This document shows positions 21,324-31,214 of a stretch of DNA of 53,891 nucleotides, one piece after another. A model generated the notes under the pieces. It saw only the letters and a program-made list of their open reading frames with translations, was not told the origin of the DNA and did not search any database. The stretch's first letter is position 1. Every line of letters starts with the position of its first letter. This stretch comes from Microbulbifer okhotskensis. GTDB lineage: Bacteria; Pseudomonadota; Gammaproteobacteria; Pseudomonadales; Cellvibrionaceae. The position numbers and the translations under genes were made by a program. The stretch is taken from positions 1 through 53,891 of the forward strand of contig NZ_JALBWM010000022.1 in NCBI RefSeq assembly GCF_023895975.1. Reading direction: 5' to 3'.

Positions 21324-21506
21324 ATGGAAAGTCTTTATTTCCTGATTCCCATCGCAGTGATTTTGGTCGGTTTTGCTGTGAAGCTCTTTTTTTGGGCGGT
21401 GAACAACGGTCAGTACGATGACCTGGAGACTGAGGGTCGGCGGATTTTATTTGACGATGATATGCAGCGGGCCAAGCCTGAGACAAAAGAACAGCAGGAG
21501 AAGTAA
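21324..21506 (+). CDS. ccoS: cbb3 oxidase maturation protein CcoS
   Basis: A 60-residue single-span protein required for cofactor insertion into cbb3 oxidase. I start it at the ATG at 21324 (MESLYFLIPIAVILVG), the standard family start with AGAGGTG upstream. The cytoplasmic segment DDLETEGRRILFDDD is the family signature. It abuts the next gene with no gap. Confidence 0.93.
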   Translation: MESLYFLIPIAVILVGFAVKLFFWAVNNGQYDDLETEGRRILFDDDMQRAKPETKEQQEK

Positions 21507-22253
21507 GTGGGGGACTGGGGGTTTTTAGCTGCAGCGTTGGCGATTGGTTTTCTGGGTAGCAGCCACTGTATTGGTATGTGTGGTGGTATTTCCGGCGCGC
21601 TGGGCATGGCCGTGCCGGGTCAAAAAACGGCTTGGCTGCAGCTGGGTTCTTATCAGTTGGGCCGTCTCGGCAGCTATGCACTAATGGGCGCTCTCGCCGG
21701 TGCTCTGGGGGCGGCGGCGTTACCCGCGCTGACACCGTTGCGCTTTGCTGCGGGCATAATGTTGATCCTTATGGCCCTGTATATTGGGGGAATCTGGCAG
21801 GGATTGGCGTGGATAGAAAAGGGCGGCAGTTATCTGTGGCGCTATGTTCAACCTCTTTCCAGGAAACTGCTACCAGTGCGTACTGCGGGCCGGGCTCTGG
21901 CGCTCGGCTCTCTGTGGGGCTGGTTGCCCTGCGGACTGGTGTATAGCGCCCTGACCTTTGCCCTGGCTCAGGGTAGTGCCGAGCGGTCCGCTATGGCGAT
22001 GTTCGCTTTTGGCCTGGGAACAGTGCCAGCCATGCTCGCCACTGGTGTTGCTGCGGCCCAAGTGCGCAGTTTTGTGCAGAAGCCGGGGGTTCGCTACGGA
22101 TTCGCTGCGGCAATTATGGTGTTTGGACTCTGGACCCTCTGGGGCGCTATGGGGCACGGCGGACATGGCGATCACGCCAATCATGGGTCAATGACCGGTA
22201 TGGAAATGCCCGCTGCAGAAGAGAAAGAGCAGGAACATCATCACCACCACTAA
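21507..22253 (+). CDS. SafE/UreH-type membrane protein with His-rich tail
   Basis: A 248-residue protein with six to seven membrane helices. The N-terminal motif GSSH20-C21-IGM-C25-GG and the later GWLPCGLVYSALTFAL define the family usually placed at the end of cco clusters (annotated TauE/SafE or DsbD-like), thought to act in copper handling. The tail is unusual: after about residue 215 it alternates His, Gly, Asp and Met and ends in five consecutive His residues, a probable metal-binding sponge. GTG start abuts the ccoS stop, with AGGAG upstream. Confidence 0.85.
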   Translation: MGDWGFLAAALAIGFLGSSHCIGMCGGISGALGMAVPGQKTAWLQLGSYQLGRLGSYALMGALAGALGAAALPALTPLRFAAGIMLILMALYIGGIWQGLAWIEKGGSYLWRYVQPLSRKLLPVRTAGRALALGSLWGWLPCGLVYSALTFALAQGSAERSAMAMFAFGLGTVPAMLATGVAAAQVRSFVQKPGVRYGFAAAIMVFGLWTLWGAMGHGGHGDHANHGSMTGMEMPAAEEKEQEHHHHH

Positions 22254-22321
22254 TGAGTGTTGGGGGTGTCTTGAGTTCCTGTTCCGGTTAAAAACCATGA
22301 AAGGCTTTTTTCAACAATCGG

Positions 22322-23176
22322 TTAGAGATCGATGCGCAGGGAGAGGTCGATAGCGCGGAGGTGTTTGGTCAGGCTGCCCGAAGAGATATAGTTCACCTCT
22401 AGCGCTGACAGCTGCGCGATCCGGTCCCGGTCGACACTGCCAGAAATCTCAATTTTTGCTTTGTTCTTCGTCAGCGCCAGGGCGACTCGGGTATCTTCAT
22501 CGCTGAACTCATCCAGCATGATGACGTCGACACCGGCGGCCAATGCCTGCTCAAGTTCACCAATAGTTTCTACCTCCACTTCAATCAAGGCTTCTGGTTT
22601 GATCACGCGGGCCTGGGCGACAGCTCGATCGATACCACCGGCGGCGGCAATATGGTTTTCCTTAATCAGAAAGGCATCGTAAAGTCCGATGCGGTGATTA
22701 TGGCAGCCGCCACAGAGTACGGCATATTTTTGTGCACTGCGCAGGCCCGGAATGGTTTTGCGGGTGTCAAGAATTTTGACTTCAGTGCCTTGTGCTTTCG
22801 CCGAAAACTCAGCCGCCGTGGTGGCGGTACCGGACAGGGTTTGCAAAAAGTTCAGCGCGGTACGCTCGCCAGTAAGAATGCTACGAGCATTGCCCTCCAG
22901 CTCAAAAATCACCGCGTTGGCGCTGAGTTGTTCGCCATCTTCATAGTACCAGGTGAGTTTTAGCTCTCGGTCCAATGCGAGGAAAACGGCCTCTACCCAA
23001 GCGCGACCACTCAAGGTGCAGTCCTCGCGGGTGATCACGCGGGCGCGCGCAGAACGGTCTTCAGGTATTAGCTGGGCAGTGATATCGCCGTCTCCAATAT
23101 CCTCTTCCAGAGCCGCCTGCACCGCGCGTTGCAGGTCGATGGTAATATTGGGGATGACTGTGTCTTGTGGTCGCAT
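22322..23176 (-). CDS. nadC: Nicotinate-nucleotide pyrophosphorylase (quinolinate PRTase)
   Basis: Converts quinolinate and PRPP to nicotinate mononucleotide in NAD synthesis. The 284 residues contain family blocks EEDIGDGDITAQLIP, the acid/base region LTGERTALNFLQTLSGTAT, DTRKTIPGLRSAQKYAV, CGGCHNHRIGLYDAFLIKENH and EVEVETIGELEQAL. Length is normal. It reads away from the DUF1631 gene, with a 468-bp divergent region. Confidence 0.95.
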   Translation of the reverse strand: MRPQDTVIPNITIDLQRAVQAALEEDIGDGDITAQLIPEDRSARARVITREDCTLSGRAWVEAVFLALDRELKLTWYYEDGEQLSANAVIFELEGNARSILTGERTALNFLQTLSGTATTAAEFSAKAQGTEVKILDTRKTIPGLRSAQKYAVLCGGCHNHRIGLYDAFLIKENHIAAAGGIDRAVAQARVIKPEALIEVEVETIGELEQALAAGVDVIMLDEFSDEDTRVALALTKNKAKIEISGSVDRDRIAQLSALEVNYISSGSLTKHLRAIDLSLRIDL

Positions 23177-23644
23177 TGGGGAACCTCGAAATTAACGCGG
23201 GAGGAGTTTACCAAAACCCATCGGATTTGGATTGTCCAAGGAGGTCAAAGGTCGATTAGCAGTTGACTCCACATATGGCTGTGACAAGGGTCTCAAATAT
23301 GTCGTAGAACTGTGTAAAAAAGCCCCATAACGCAGGTAGAATGACCCGATATAGATAATTGATCGCAGTATTTGGGGCAGTCAATACGACGCCTTGAAAT
23401 CTTGTTATTAGCGACCAAAACTTGAGTAAAATCAAGAGCTTCGGCACATTCTTCAGGCATGATCGCGGTGATAAAATAACGTTGTGAAGCCGAGGCCTTG
23501 TGTGTGATAGAAGAGACATCCGGGCTCACGGCAAAGGAATTTTCTGGGGATTATTCCGCTCAGAGCAGCCGCTTTCCCGGTGGATAATATTTAGTGTCGG
23601 CCTGAGCGCTGTAAATCGGACGGCATTCTAAGGACCTCTTGGAA
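23177..23644. other. Divergent nadC-DUF1631 intergenic region
   Basis: A 468-bp stretch without a supportable gene; the short open frames in it lack ribosome sites and family similarity. It must hold the promoters for nadC and the DUF1631 gene. I cannot identify strong -35/-10 pairs or an operator. Its length leaves room for a small RNA, but I see no direct sign of one. Confidence 0.4.
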
Positions 23645-26050
23645 ATGAGTGAATCCAGTAAGGTAGTTTCCCTCTCAGAGAAAAGCGGGGCGCGTATCCC
23701 TTCTTCAACAGGTAAACCCGCTGTTCTGCCCTCTGCGGTGGCAATGCTGAAAGAGAAAGCGACGTCGCAGTTGCTCGAACAGATTAAAGCGCTGTTTGGC
23801 AAAGTGGACGACTCTTTATTTGCCATGGCTGAGCGTGCTCACGGCCAGGAAGAGCAGGACGGGCTTTTCCAGGCGTTACGTTTGTTGCGCGTTGAGCGCC
23901 GTAATATTGCCGAGCGCTTTATCCAGAATGTGTCCCGCGCCTTTCAGGTTCGTCAGGAAGAGCAGGCTGTGAGCAGTTTTGCTTCGGATAATCTGTCGCT
24001 GGTTCACAATGACGACTTAGAACAACTGGTTGCCGCCGATACGATGGTGGCCAATGCCAAGCGCGACTTTGCTGAGCCTCTTACCGAGCTGTGTGTACGG
24101 CTTGATACTCTTTACGCGGTGAAGGTCTACGACAAAAACAATCCCCTGGGCCCCGACGTTATCTGCGATGCGTTTGTCGACGCGATACAGGAAATGGATT
24201 TGTTTATCCACGCCCGCCTCACTCTGCTGAAAAAGTTTGAGCAGGTCGTGATGTTGCACCTGCGCGATTTCTATGAGTTTTGCAATCAATTGCTGGTGGA
24301 ACAGGGCGTACTGCCCTCACTGCGTGAGCAACAGCGGGCCGCGAGACAGCGCTCCGTTTACAGCGCACCGCAAGCTCCAGGTGCTGCCGGTACTTCAGGT
24401 GGCATACCTGCTGGATCAGCAGTGCCAACAGGCGCTCAGATTCCACTAGGCGGCGCCCCGGTTAGCGGCCATTTACCGCCGGGTTTGATTCCGGCAGCGG
24501 CTGGAGTTGCTCCCATGCCGGCTGGGGATTTGTTGTCACACCTGGGCGCCCTGCAAAGTGGTAGCCACTACCAGGGTGCCAGCGCGATTCAGCTGTTGAA
24601 TGTGGGAGAGCTGCTGCAGCAGCGACTGGTAGATTCCAATCAAGCTGCTTCGCTGGCAAAAGTCGATAGTGATGTGATCAAGCTGGTCGAAATGTTGTTC
24701 TCTTTTATCTTGGAGGACCGCAGCCTCGCCACCCAGATCAAATCACAACTGGGCAGGTTGCAGCTGCCATTGCTCAAAGTGGCTATCGCAGATAAATCGT
24801 TTTTCAGTAAAGGCGGCCACCCGGCGCGCAAACTTCTTAACGAACTCGCCGATGCGGCCACCGGCTGGCAGGCTGGTGAAAACTACGAAACCGATTCTCT
24901 CTACTGCGAAATTTCCAATATTGTTGAGCAGGTGCTCAATGGATTCGATCGGGATATTAATGTCTTTTCGGTGTTATTGGAGTCCCTGCGAGAATTTATC
25001 GTCCGTGAACGCAAGCGTGCGGAAATGTTGGAACGTCGCGTGGTGGATGAGGCCGATGGCCGCGCCAAGACACAGGCCGCTCGTGCTAGGGTTGCAGCGG
25101 TAATGGATGCCCTGGTTGCAGAGAGGGACTTGCCGCAGGTGGTGCAGGATTGGCTACAGAAAGTTTGGAACAACGTTTTGTTCCTCACTTGTGTCAAAGA
25201 GGGCACCGAGAGCGACGCCTGGAATCGCGATGTGCGTACTGCACGGGATCTGGTGTGGAGTGTACGTGCTCCAATGCCGGATTCTCGCAAACAGCTTTTG
25301 AGCCTGTTGCCAGTTTTGCAGGAGCGCCTGCGCGAGGGCGTCGAAGCCCTTTCCTACAATGCCTTTGAAACCCGCACCCTGTTTTCAGGCCTTAAAGAAG
25401 TTTATCGCGAGCGCTTTGCTCTCGCGCAACAACTGGCTGAGGAGCGCGAGCGTGCTGTTGCCGAGCAGGTGGCCAGGGAAGTTCGTGCGGCGACTACCGT
25501 GGAACCTGAGGCCACCATCGCCGAGGAGCAGGCCGCACAGCCTTTGGTTCAAACAGCTGCACCTGAGCCAGTTAAGCCGCTGGCAGCGGGTATTAGCGCT
25601 GAAGAGAGTGCTCCTTCTGGTGCGCTCGAAGCTGCTGCTGAACCATTAGTCGCCGAACCGGAAGAGGCGGCTGTTCCACAAATGGAAGAGCTGGAGCAGG
25701 CTGTGGCGAAAGCGGAGGTAGCGGCACCGGAGCAGGATGGCCTGGCACCTCTCGAAGAAACTGACCCCCACTGGCAGATGACCTTCCGTCTCGCTCAGGG
25801 TAGCTGGTTCGAATTGAAGCGCTCTGAGGATGAGCAGTTCCGCTGCCGTCTGGCGGCGGTTATTCGCGATATCGACCAATTTATCTTTGTCAATCGCAAC
25901 GGCGCCAAAGTGGCCGAATTCGCTCGTCTGGAACTGGCCCATGCACTCCGCTCAGCGCAGTTATTGCCGCTGGACGACGGTATGCTGTTCGAGCGCGCTT
26001 TGCAGTCAGTGATTGGCAATGTGCGCAAAAAGCGCAGCGAGCAGCGATAG
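23645..26050 (+). CDS. DUF1631 family protein
   Basis: A large cytoplasmic protein (801 residues from the ATG at 23645) of the DUF1631 family, function unknown. The N-terminal ~220 residues are mainly helical. Residues ~240-300 form a Pro/Gly/Ala-rich linker. A long helical core follows, then an Ala/Glu-rich disordered segment (~620-705). The C-terminal ~100 residues (HWQMTFRLAQGSWFELKRSED... FIFVNRNGAKVAEF) form a beta domain typical of this family. It lies upstream of ampD, as in pseudomonads, with 214 bp between. Confidence 0.85.
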   Translation: MSESSKVVSLSEKSGARIPSSTGKPAVLPSAVAMLKEKATSQLLEQIKALFGKVDDSLFAMAERAHGQEEQDGLFQALRLLRVERRNIAERFIQNVSRAFQVRQEEQAVSSFASDNLSLVHNDDLEQLVAADTMVANAKRDFAEPLTELCVRLDTLYAVKVYDKNNPLGPDVICDAFVDAIQEMDLFIHARLTLLKKFEQVVMLHLRDFYEFCNQLLVEQGVLPSLREQQRAARQRSVYSAPQAPGAAGTSGGIPAGSAVPTGAQIPLGGAPVSGHLPPGLIPAAAGVAPMPAGDLLSHLGALQSGSHYQGASAIQLLNVGELLQQRLVDSNQAASLAKVDSDVIKLVEMLFSFILEDRSLATQIKSQLGRLQLPLLKVAIADKSFFSKGGHPARKLLNELADAATGWQAGENYETDSLYCEISNIVEQVLNGFDRDINVFSVLLESLREFIVRERKRAEMLERRVVDEADGRAKTQAARARVAAVMDALVAERDLPQVVQDWLQKVWNNVLFLTCVKEGTESDAWNRDVRTARDLVWSVRAPMPDSRKQLLSLLPVLQERLREGVEALSYNAFETRTLFSGLKEVYRERFALAQQLAEERERAVAEQVAREVRAATTVEPEATIAEEQAAQPLVQTAAPEPVKPLAAGISAEESAPSGALEAAAEPLVAEPEEAAVPQMEELEQAVAKAEVAAPEQDGLAPLEETDPHWQMTFRLAQGSWFELKRSEDEQFRCRLAAVIRDIDQFIFVNRNGAKVAEFARLELAHALRSAQLLPLDDGMLFERALQSVIGNVRKKRSEQR

Positions 26051-26264
26051 GCCACAGAAACAGTGACTGACAGGTGATGCTTGGTTGGGGACGCCTAGTC
26101 GGGGGCGTTTAGCCGGCCGCACCTAGCCGGCAACATCTCCATAAGTTATGTCGCCAGAGTGCTCCGATGCGATTGGCATATCGATCAACGCTTCCATAGA
26201 ATGGTAACTGCTGGAGCTTCGGATATCGCCGGGGCTGACAATAGGTTGCAGCGGAGATCGTAGA

Positions 26265-26822
26265 TTGAAATTTCAAGTGGAGTCCGGCTGGCTGACTGAA
26301 GCGCGCCGGGTTCCGAGCCCTCATTGCAATAGCCGACCGGAAGGCAGCGCCGTGGATCTACTGGTGATTCACAGCATCAGCCTGCCACCGGGACAGTATG
26401 GCGGCCCATATATCGATGCCTTTTTTCTCGGGCAGCTGGATATCGACGCTCACCCCTATTTTTCTGAAATCGCTGCCCTGCAGGTCTCTGCACATATCCT
26501 GATCGACCGGGATGGGGTGGTCACCCAATATGTGCCCCTGAACCGGCGCGCCTGGCATGCGGGGAAATCCGAATTTAAAGGGCGCAGTAACTGCAATGAT
26601 TTTTCTATTGGCATCGAGCTTGAGGGGCTCGATACCGATGTGTATACGGATGCTCAGTATTGTGCGCTCGCCGAGGTGAGCGGGGCGATTATGCAGGCTT
26701 ATCCCGCTATTGATGTGGATAGAATTGCCAGCCATTCGGATATAGCACCGGGCCGTAAATTAGACCCAGGCCCCGGTTTTGACTGGGGTCGCTACCTCGA
26801 TGAATTGAAACAAATCAGCTGA
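26265..26822 (+). CDS. ampD: 1,6-anhydro-N-acetylmuramyl-L-alanine amidase
   Basis: Cytoplasmic amidase that strips the peptide from anhydro-muropeptides in cell-wall recycling and so lowers the inducers of AmpC. The 185 residues carry the zinc ligands His36 (VIHSISLPP), His157 (SHSDIAPGRKLDPG) and Asp167. VSAHILIDRDG and RAWHAGKSEF are family blocks. The start appears to be TTG at 26265 with GGAG upstream; it gives the usual N terminus. Followed by ampE after 95 bp. Confidence 0.95.
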   Translation: MKFQVESGWLTEARRVPSPHCNSRPEGSAVDLLVIHSISLPPGQYGGPYIDAFFLGQLDIDAHPYFSEIAALQVSAHILIDRDGVVTQYVPLNRRAWHAGKSEFKGRSNCNDFSIGIELEGLDTDVYTDAQYCALAEVSGAIMQAYPAIDVDRIASHSDIAPGRKLDPGPGFDWGRYLDELKQIS

Positions 26823-26917
26823 CAGTCCTGCCGCGCTACTTTGCCGTTATTGTACGGCTTTGAGTATTGACTGCGGTATGGACGGTTTTGATAACGTGAA
26901 ATTATCCCGGACAAGCT

Positions 26918-27793
26918 ATGACTCTGTTAATCGTTTTGATCACTCTGGCCCTGGTGCAAATTTGGGGCTCCGGGGCTCCACTACACCGCGATGGCTGGTT
27001 TTTACGCTGGGGTCAGTACCTGGAGCAAGTACCCAGAGTGAGTGGCAATAGCGGTTTTTTGCTCGGCGTAACTATTCTGCTTCCCGTGTTGATGTCTGCC
27101 GTGGTGATGGTGATAGCCGAGGGCGCAGTGGGCGGGCTGGGTTATTTACTGATCGGGGTGCCGCTGCTGCTCTACTGTCTCGGCCGGGGTAATTTCAACG
27201 ACACATTGGCAAATTATTTACGCAATTGGTATCGCGGTGATCTGGAGGGTGCGGCTAAAGCAGTCTCTCCTATTTTGTGTGAAATCCACGAAGCCCCTTC
27301 CGATAGTTTACGTTTGCATGAGCAGGTATTTCGCGGTGCGGCCTATTGTGCTTTTGAAAGGCTTTTTGCCGTTTTGTTCTGGTTTATTCTGTTGGGTATC
27401 CCCGGAGCAGTTTTATTCCGTTTGAGTGCCCTGTATGCGGAGCACACCCAGGGCACTTCCGGGGAGGCTGCGGCTACGCGTTGGCTTTGGTTGCTAGAGT
27501 GGCTGCCGGTCAGGATGATGGGGCTCAGCTTTGCGATTGTGGGTAATTTTGCCGGTTGCTATAGGGCTTGGCGCCAAGTATTGATGTGTCGTGAGCGCGA
27601 TACCGGCCAGATTCTCGAAGCTTATCTGGAAGGCGCTTTGGGCGGCATCGATGCGAATGAGTGCAGCGCGGGTACCGACGTTTCACAAATTCAGCGTCAG
27701 GGCGGCGCCGAGATTGAAGGGCTGCAGGGATTGCTGTCTAGAACCCTTTTGCTGTGGATTACCGGACTGGCACTTTTGGCACTGTTTACCTGA
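26918..27793 (+). CDS. ampE: AmpE family inner-membrane protein
   Basis: A 291-residue four-helix membrane protein of the CobD/CbiB-like AmpE family, linked to beta-lactamase signalling and found after ampD. Visible features: N-terminal helix MTLLIVLITLALVQIWG, the YLIGVPLLLYCLGRGNF segment, the conserved LRLHEQVFRGAAYCAFERLFAVLFWFI region, and a C-terminal anchor LLLWITGLALLALF. A terminator follows. Confidence 0.9.
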   Translation: MTLLIVLITLALVQIWGSGAPLHRDGWFLRWGQYLEQVPRVSGNSGFLLGVTILLPVLMSAVVMVIAEGAVGGLGYLLIGVPLLLYCLGRGNFNDTLANYLRNWYRGDLEGAAKAVSPILCEIHEAPSDSLRLHEQVFRGAAYCAFERLFAVLFWFILLGIPGAVLFRLSALYAEHTQGTSGEAAATRWLWLLEWLPVRMMGLSFAIVGNFAGCYRAWRQVLMCRERDTGQILEAYLEGALGGIDANECSAGTDVSQIQRQGGAEIEGLQGLLSRTLLLWITGLALLALFT

Positions 27794-27814
27794 TTAAGTT
27801 GCGAACAAAGTTTC

Positions 27815-27852
27815 CCCCGGAGTGAATAGTTGATCTCCGGGGTTTGTTTTTT
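27815..27852 (+). terminator. Intrinsic terminator after ampE
   Basis: CCCCGGAG (27815-27822) pairs with CTCCGGGG (27835-27842) around a 12-base loop and is followed by TTTGTTTTTT. Confidence 0.9.
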
Positions 27853-28018
27853 GAAGTTGTCGTCATTTTAAAAAATTTCCCTCCCTCTCAGCTTGATTTA
27901 TCGCCCCCTTCCAAGAAGATTGCGCTCGCCTCAGTCCGGCCACAGTATTTCTATAGCGCCCTGTAGCGCCCCCATGGTCAATCGTTGTGCGGCATATACT
28001 TATTGGAGGAAGTAAGGT

Positions 28019-29446
28019 TTGGACGTCTCTGTATTGGAACCGCAAATGCTGTCAGATCTGAGTACTGCAAGTGATAGGGATGCCGCTGCGCTAGTGGCTG
28101 GATTACGCGCATATTTTCGCAGTGGTAGTACTGCGGAAGTCAGCTGGCGACGCAAGCAGTTGAGCCAGTTGCGTAAGATGATTTCCGAAAACGAAGAGCG
28201 CTTCCTCCAAGTGTTGCACGCTGATTTGCGCAAAGCGCCGCAGGAGGGGTATCTCACCGAAATTTCCTTTCTCTATAACGATATCGACCACACGTTGAAA
28301 TCCCTGAAAAAATGGGTTCGCCCCCGCAAAGTTAACTCGCCAATGTTAACGCAACCGGCAAAGAGTTATGTGCAGCCAGAACCTCTCGGCGTGGTATTGG
28401 TTATCGGCGCCTGGAATTACCCGCTGCAACTGTTGCTATCACCGTTAGTGCCGGTCATTGCTGCGGGTAATTGTGCGGTGGTCAAGCCCTCTGAGCTATC
28501 TCCTGCGACTTCCCGTTTGATTGCAGAGTTATTGCCCCGTTATCTCGATAATGACGCTTTTGCCTGTGTTGAAGGTAGTGTTGCCGAAACCACCGCACTG
28601 TTGGAGCAGCGTTGGGATCATATTATGTATACGGGCGGCGGCAGGGTCGGCAAAATCGTGATGGGTGCTGCGGCGAAGCATTTAACGCCGGTGACTTTGG
28701 AGCTGGGGGGGAAGAGCCCCTGTATTGTCGCTGACGATGCGGATCTTGAGGTCGCTGCCCGACGTATCGCCTGGGGCAAGTTCACCAACGCGGGGCAGAC
28801 CTGCATCGCTCCGGACTATGTGCTTTGCAGTAAAGATACCGCTAACCGATTGACCCCGCTATTACAACGAGTGTTGAGAGAAATGTTTGGTGAACACCCG
28901 CGCGAGTCGCCGGACTATGGGCGTATCGTAAACAGCCAGCACACACTCCGCCTGGCGGATTATCTCGGCGATGGTGAAGTGGTGGCCGGCGGTGAAGTGG
29001 ATGTCGATGATTGCTATATGGCGCCGACGTTGATGCGTAATGTAAACCTGTCGGCGGGGGTGATGCAGGACGAGGTTTTTGGTCCGATACTGCCGATTGT
29101 CGATCTCGATGATTTCTCCAAAGTGGAAGAGTTTGTCAACAACCGGGAAAAACCTCTGGCTCTCTATGTTTTCACTCGGGATGATGCTCTGGCAAATGGG
29201 ATATTGTCCCGCTGCAGCTCGGGAAATGCCTGCGTCAACGACTGCATGATGTTTATGCTGGCCCAGGATCTGCCGTTTGGCGGTGTTGGCGCTAGTGGTA
29301 TGGGGGCTTATCACGGCGAACATGGTTTTCGTACCTTCAGCCATTACAAGGCAGTGATGCGGCGCAGAAATATTCTTGATATCGATATACGATATGCACC
29401 ATACAGCAACCGAAAAATGAAATTCCTGCGCATGTTGAGCAAATAA
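28019..29446 (+). CDS. Aldehyde dehydrogenase (class 3 / fatty aldehyde type)
   Basis: NAD(P)-dependent oxidation of aldehydes to acids. The 475 residues have the class 3 pattern: Asn133 in GAWNYPLQL, Glu228 in LELGGKSP and catalytic Cys262 in NAGQTCIAPDYVL, ending in FGGVGASGMGAYHGEHGFRTFSH. A basic and hydrophobic C-terminal tail (NRKMKFLRMLSK) could touch the membrane. Start is TTG at 28019 after GGAGGAAG; an ATG at 28046 is the alternative. Long-chain aldehydes are a likely substrate, by family only. Confidence 0.9.
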   Translation: MDVSVLEPQMLSDLSTASDRDAAALVAGLRAYFRSGSTAEVSWRRKQLSQLRKMISENEERFLQVLHADLRKAPQEGYLTEISFLYNDIDHTLKSLKKWVRPRKVNSPMLTQPAKSYVQPEPLGVVLVIGAWNYPLQLLLSPLVPVIAAGNCAVVKPSELSPATSRLIAELLPRYLDNDAFACVEGSVAETTALLEQRWDHIMYTGGGRVGKIVMGAAAKHLTPVTLELGGKSPCIVADDADLEVAARRIAWGKFTNAGQTCIAPDYVLCSKDTANRLTPLLQRVLREMFGEHPRESPDYGRIVNSQHTLRLADYLGDGEVVAGGEVDVDDCYMAPTLMRNVNLSAGVMQDEVFGPILPIVDLDDFSKVEEFVNNREKPLALYVFTRDDALANGILSRCSSGNACVNDCMMFMLAQDLPFGGVGASGMGAYHGEHGFRTFSHYKAVMRRRNILDIDIRYAPYSNRKMKFLRMLSK

Positions 29447-29515
29447 ATTTCTCATCGACAAACCTTGGAACCTGTAGTGCTTGCTCCGTCGCAAATTGAA
29501 TATTGTTAGCGGTGG

Positions 29516-30547
29516 ATGACCTGGATTATTCCCAACAAACCAATAGACAACCGTGTTATGCCCTCAAATCACAACGACATACCTGCCAGTGAAGATGTGT
29601 TTAGCGCTGCCCAAAATATTGCAGGGAAAATTCATCAAACCCCCTTGATCAGTTCGACGCAGCTGAATGAACTGACCGGCACTCAGCTGTGGTTTAAGTG
29701 CGAGCACCTGCAGAAAGTCGGTGCTTTTAAAGCGCGGGGAGCGGCCAATGCGCTGTCACTACTTCCCAATGGGGTTGCTGCAGTAGCCACCCATTCGTCC
29801 GGTAATCACGGCGCCGCCCTGGCCTGGGCTGCAGCGCAGTGCGGTTTATCCTGTACGGTGGTAATGCCGGAGACCGCTCCCAAGGCAAAGCGAGCCGCAG
29901 TAGAGGGTTATGGAGCCAATATAGTGACCTCGGGCTCCAGTCTCAGCGAGCGTGAATTGACACTGGCAGCAGTGCTAGAGGAGACCGGCGCGCACGAAGT
30001 ACCGCCCTACGACGATAAGCGGATTATTGCCGGGCAGGGCACTGTGGCCCTGGAGCTGGTTCAGCAAAGTCGCGAATTGGGTTTTACCCCAGACATCATA
30101 GTGGCGCCGGTGGGCGGCGGAGGGCTACTGGCTGGCGTGGGCTTGGCCATGGCCGCACTTGCCCCAGATGCCCTCGTGATTGGTGCTGAGCCCGCGGGAG
30201 CGGATGACGCCCAGCGTTCACTCCGCGGCGGAGTCCATATCACCACACAGGAACCCAATACCATTGCCGATGGCCTTCGCACTACTTTAGGAGCCAGGAA
30301 CTACGCGGTGATTGGACGTACAGTACGGGATATTGTGACAGTCAGTGAAGCTGGTATCGTGAAGGCCATGCGGCTATTGTGGACGCGAACCAAACAGCTG
30401 GTAGAGCCGTCGGCAGCTGTGGGCCTCGCCGCCGTCATGGAGCACAGTGCGCGCTTCCGCAATAAGAACGTCGTTGTTGTACTGACCGGTGGAAATATGG
30501 ACCTGAGTAAGGTTGGTCCACTGCTATCCAGTGAAGAAAACGAATAA
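29516..30547 (+). CDS. PLP-dependent threonine/serine dehydratase-like enzyme
   Basis: Fold type II PLP enzyme, 343 residues. PLP-binding Lys72 is in GAFKARGAAN. The substrate loop is SSGNHGAA (94-101) and the phosphate-binding loop GGGGLLAG begins at residue 200. There is no C-terminal ACT domain, so it is not the feedback-regulated IlvA type. Catabolic threonine/serine dehydratase, serine racemase or a hydroxyaspartate dehydratase are all possible. Start ATG at 29516 has a weak site; ATG at 29558 is possible. The PEBP gene follows after 15 bp. Confidence 0.88.
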   Translation: MTWIIPNKPIDNRVMPSNHNDIPASEDVFSAAQNIAGKIHQTPLISSTQLNELTGTQLWFKCEHLQKVGAFKARGAANALSLLPNGVAAVATHSSGNHGAALAWAAAQCGLSCTVVMPETAPKAKRAAVEGYGANIVTSGSSLSERELTLAAVLEETGAHEVPPYDDKRIIAGQGTVALELVQQSRELGFTPDIIVAPVGGGGLLAGVGLAMAALAPDALVIGAEPAGADDAQRSLRGGVHITTQEPNTIADGLRTTLGARNYAVIGRTVRDIVTVSEAGIVKAMRLLWTRTKQLVEPSAAVGLAAVMEHSARFRNKNVVVVLTGGNMDLSKVGPLLSSEENE

Positions 30548-30562
30548 GGAAAAAGCTGGACT

Positions 30563-31135
30563 ATGACCCCATTATTGAAAAAACACTGTCGTAAATTAGT
30601 GCGATTGGTTTGCATCACAGCGCTGATGCTGGGCGGAGTCAATGCCGTTGCTGAAAAATTCACCCTTTCATCCAGCTCCTTGAAATCTGGAGAAAAAATG
30701 CCCCTGCCCCATGTCTATGGCGATTGTGGCGGTGAGAATTTATCCCCGCAGTTAAGCTGGAGTGGAGCGCCAGAGGGCACCAAGAGCTTTGCGGTAACCG
30801 CTTATGACCCCGATGCGCCCACGGGTAGTGGTTGGTGGCACTGGGTGGTATTCAATATTCCCGTTGAAACGACCAGCTTGCCTGAGGGGGCCGGCGATCT
30901 TAAGAATGGCCTGGTTCCCGAGGTCGTGCAGGGCCGCAATGATTATGGCAACTCAGGTTATGGCGGAGCCTGTCCACCGAAAGGGCATGGGGATCATCGC
31001 TATCGTTTTCGTGTCTATGCCTTGAAGGTGGAAACCCTGCCGCTGGAAGAGGACGCCTCTCCGGCCAAAGTCGGCTTCAACATCAATGCCAATAAATTGG
31101 CCGAAGCAGAACTGGAAGTGTTGTGGGGCCACTGA
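30563..31135 (+). CDS. YbhB/YbcL-family (PEBP/RKIP-like) exported protein
   Basis: A 190-residue phosphatidylethanolamine-binding-protein-fold protein. A signal peptide is clear (basic start, CITALMLGGVNAVA, cut near residue 30). The fold motifs follow: SPQLSWSGAPEGTKSFAVTAYDPDAPTGSGWWHWVVFNIP, and a YGGACPPKGHGDHRYRFRVYAL block with the conserved CPP and H residues that line the anion pocket. Periplasmic role unknown. Close to the upstream dehydratase gene, so probably co-transcribed. Confidence 0.9.
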   Translation: MTPLLKKHCRKLVRLVCITALMLGGVNAVAEKFTLSSSSLKSGEKMPLPHVYGDCGGENLSPQLSWSGAPEGTKSFAVTAYDPDAPTGSGWWHWVVFNIPVETTSLPEGAGDLKNGLVPEVVQGRNDYGNSGYGGACPPKGHGDHRYRFRVYALKVETLPLEEDASPAKVGFNINANKLAEAELEVLWGH

Positions 31136-31214
31136 GCTAAAAACTTAATCACACTTTTTTGACCATTCTGCGCGGGGATACCTGCCGCAGCCGTTCAGGC
31201 TTTGGAGGCCGCGC

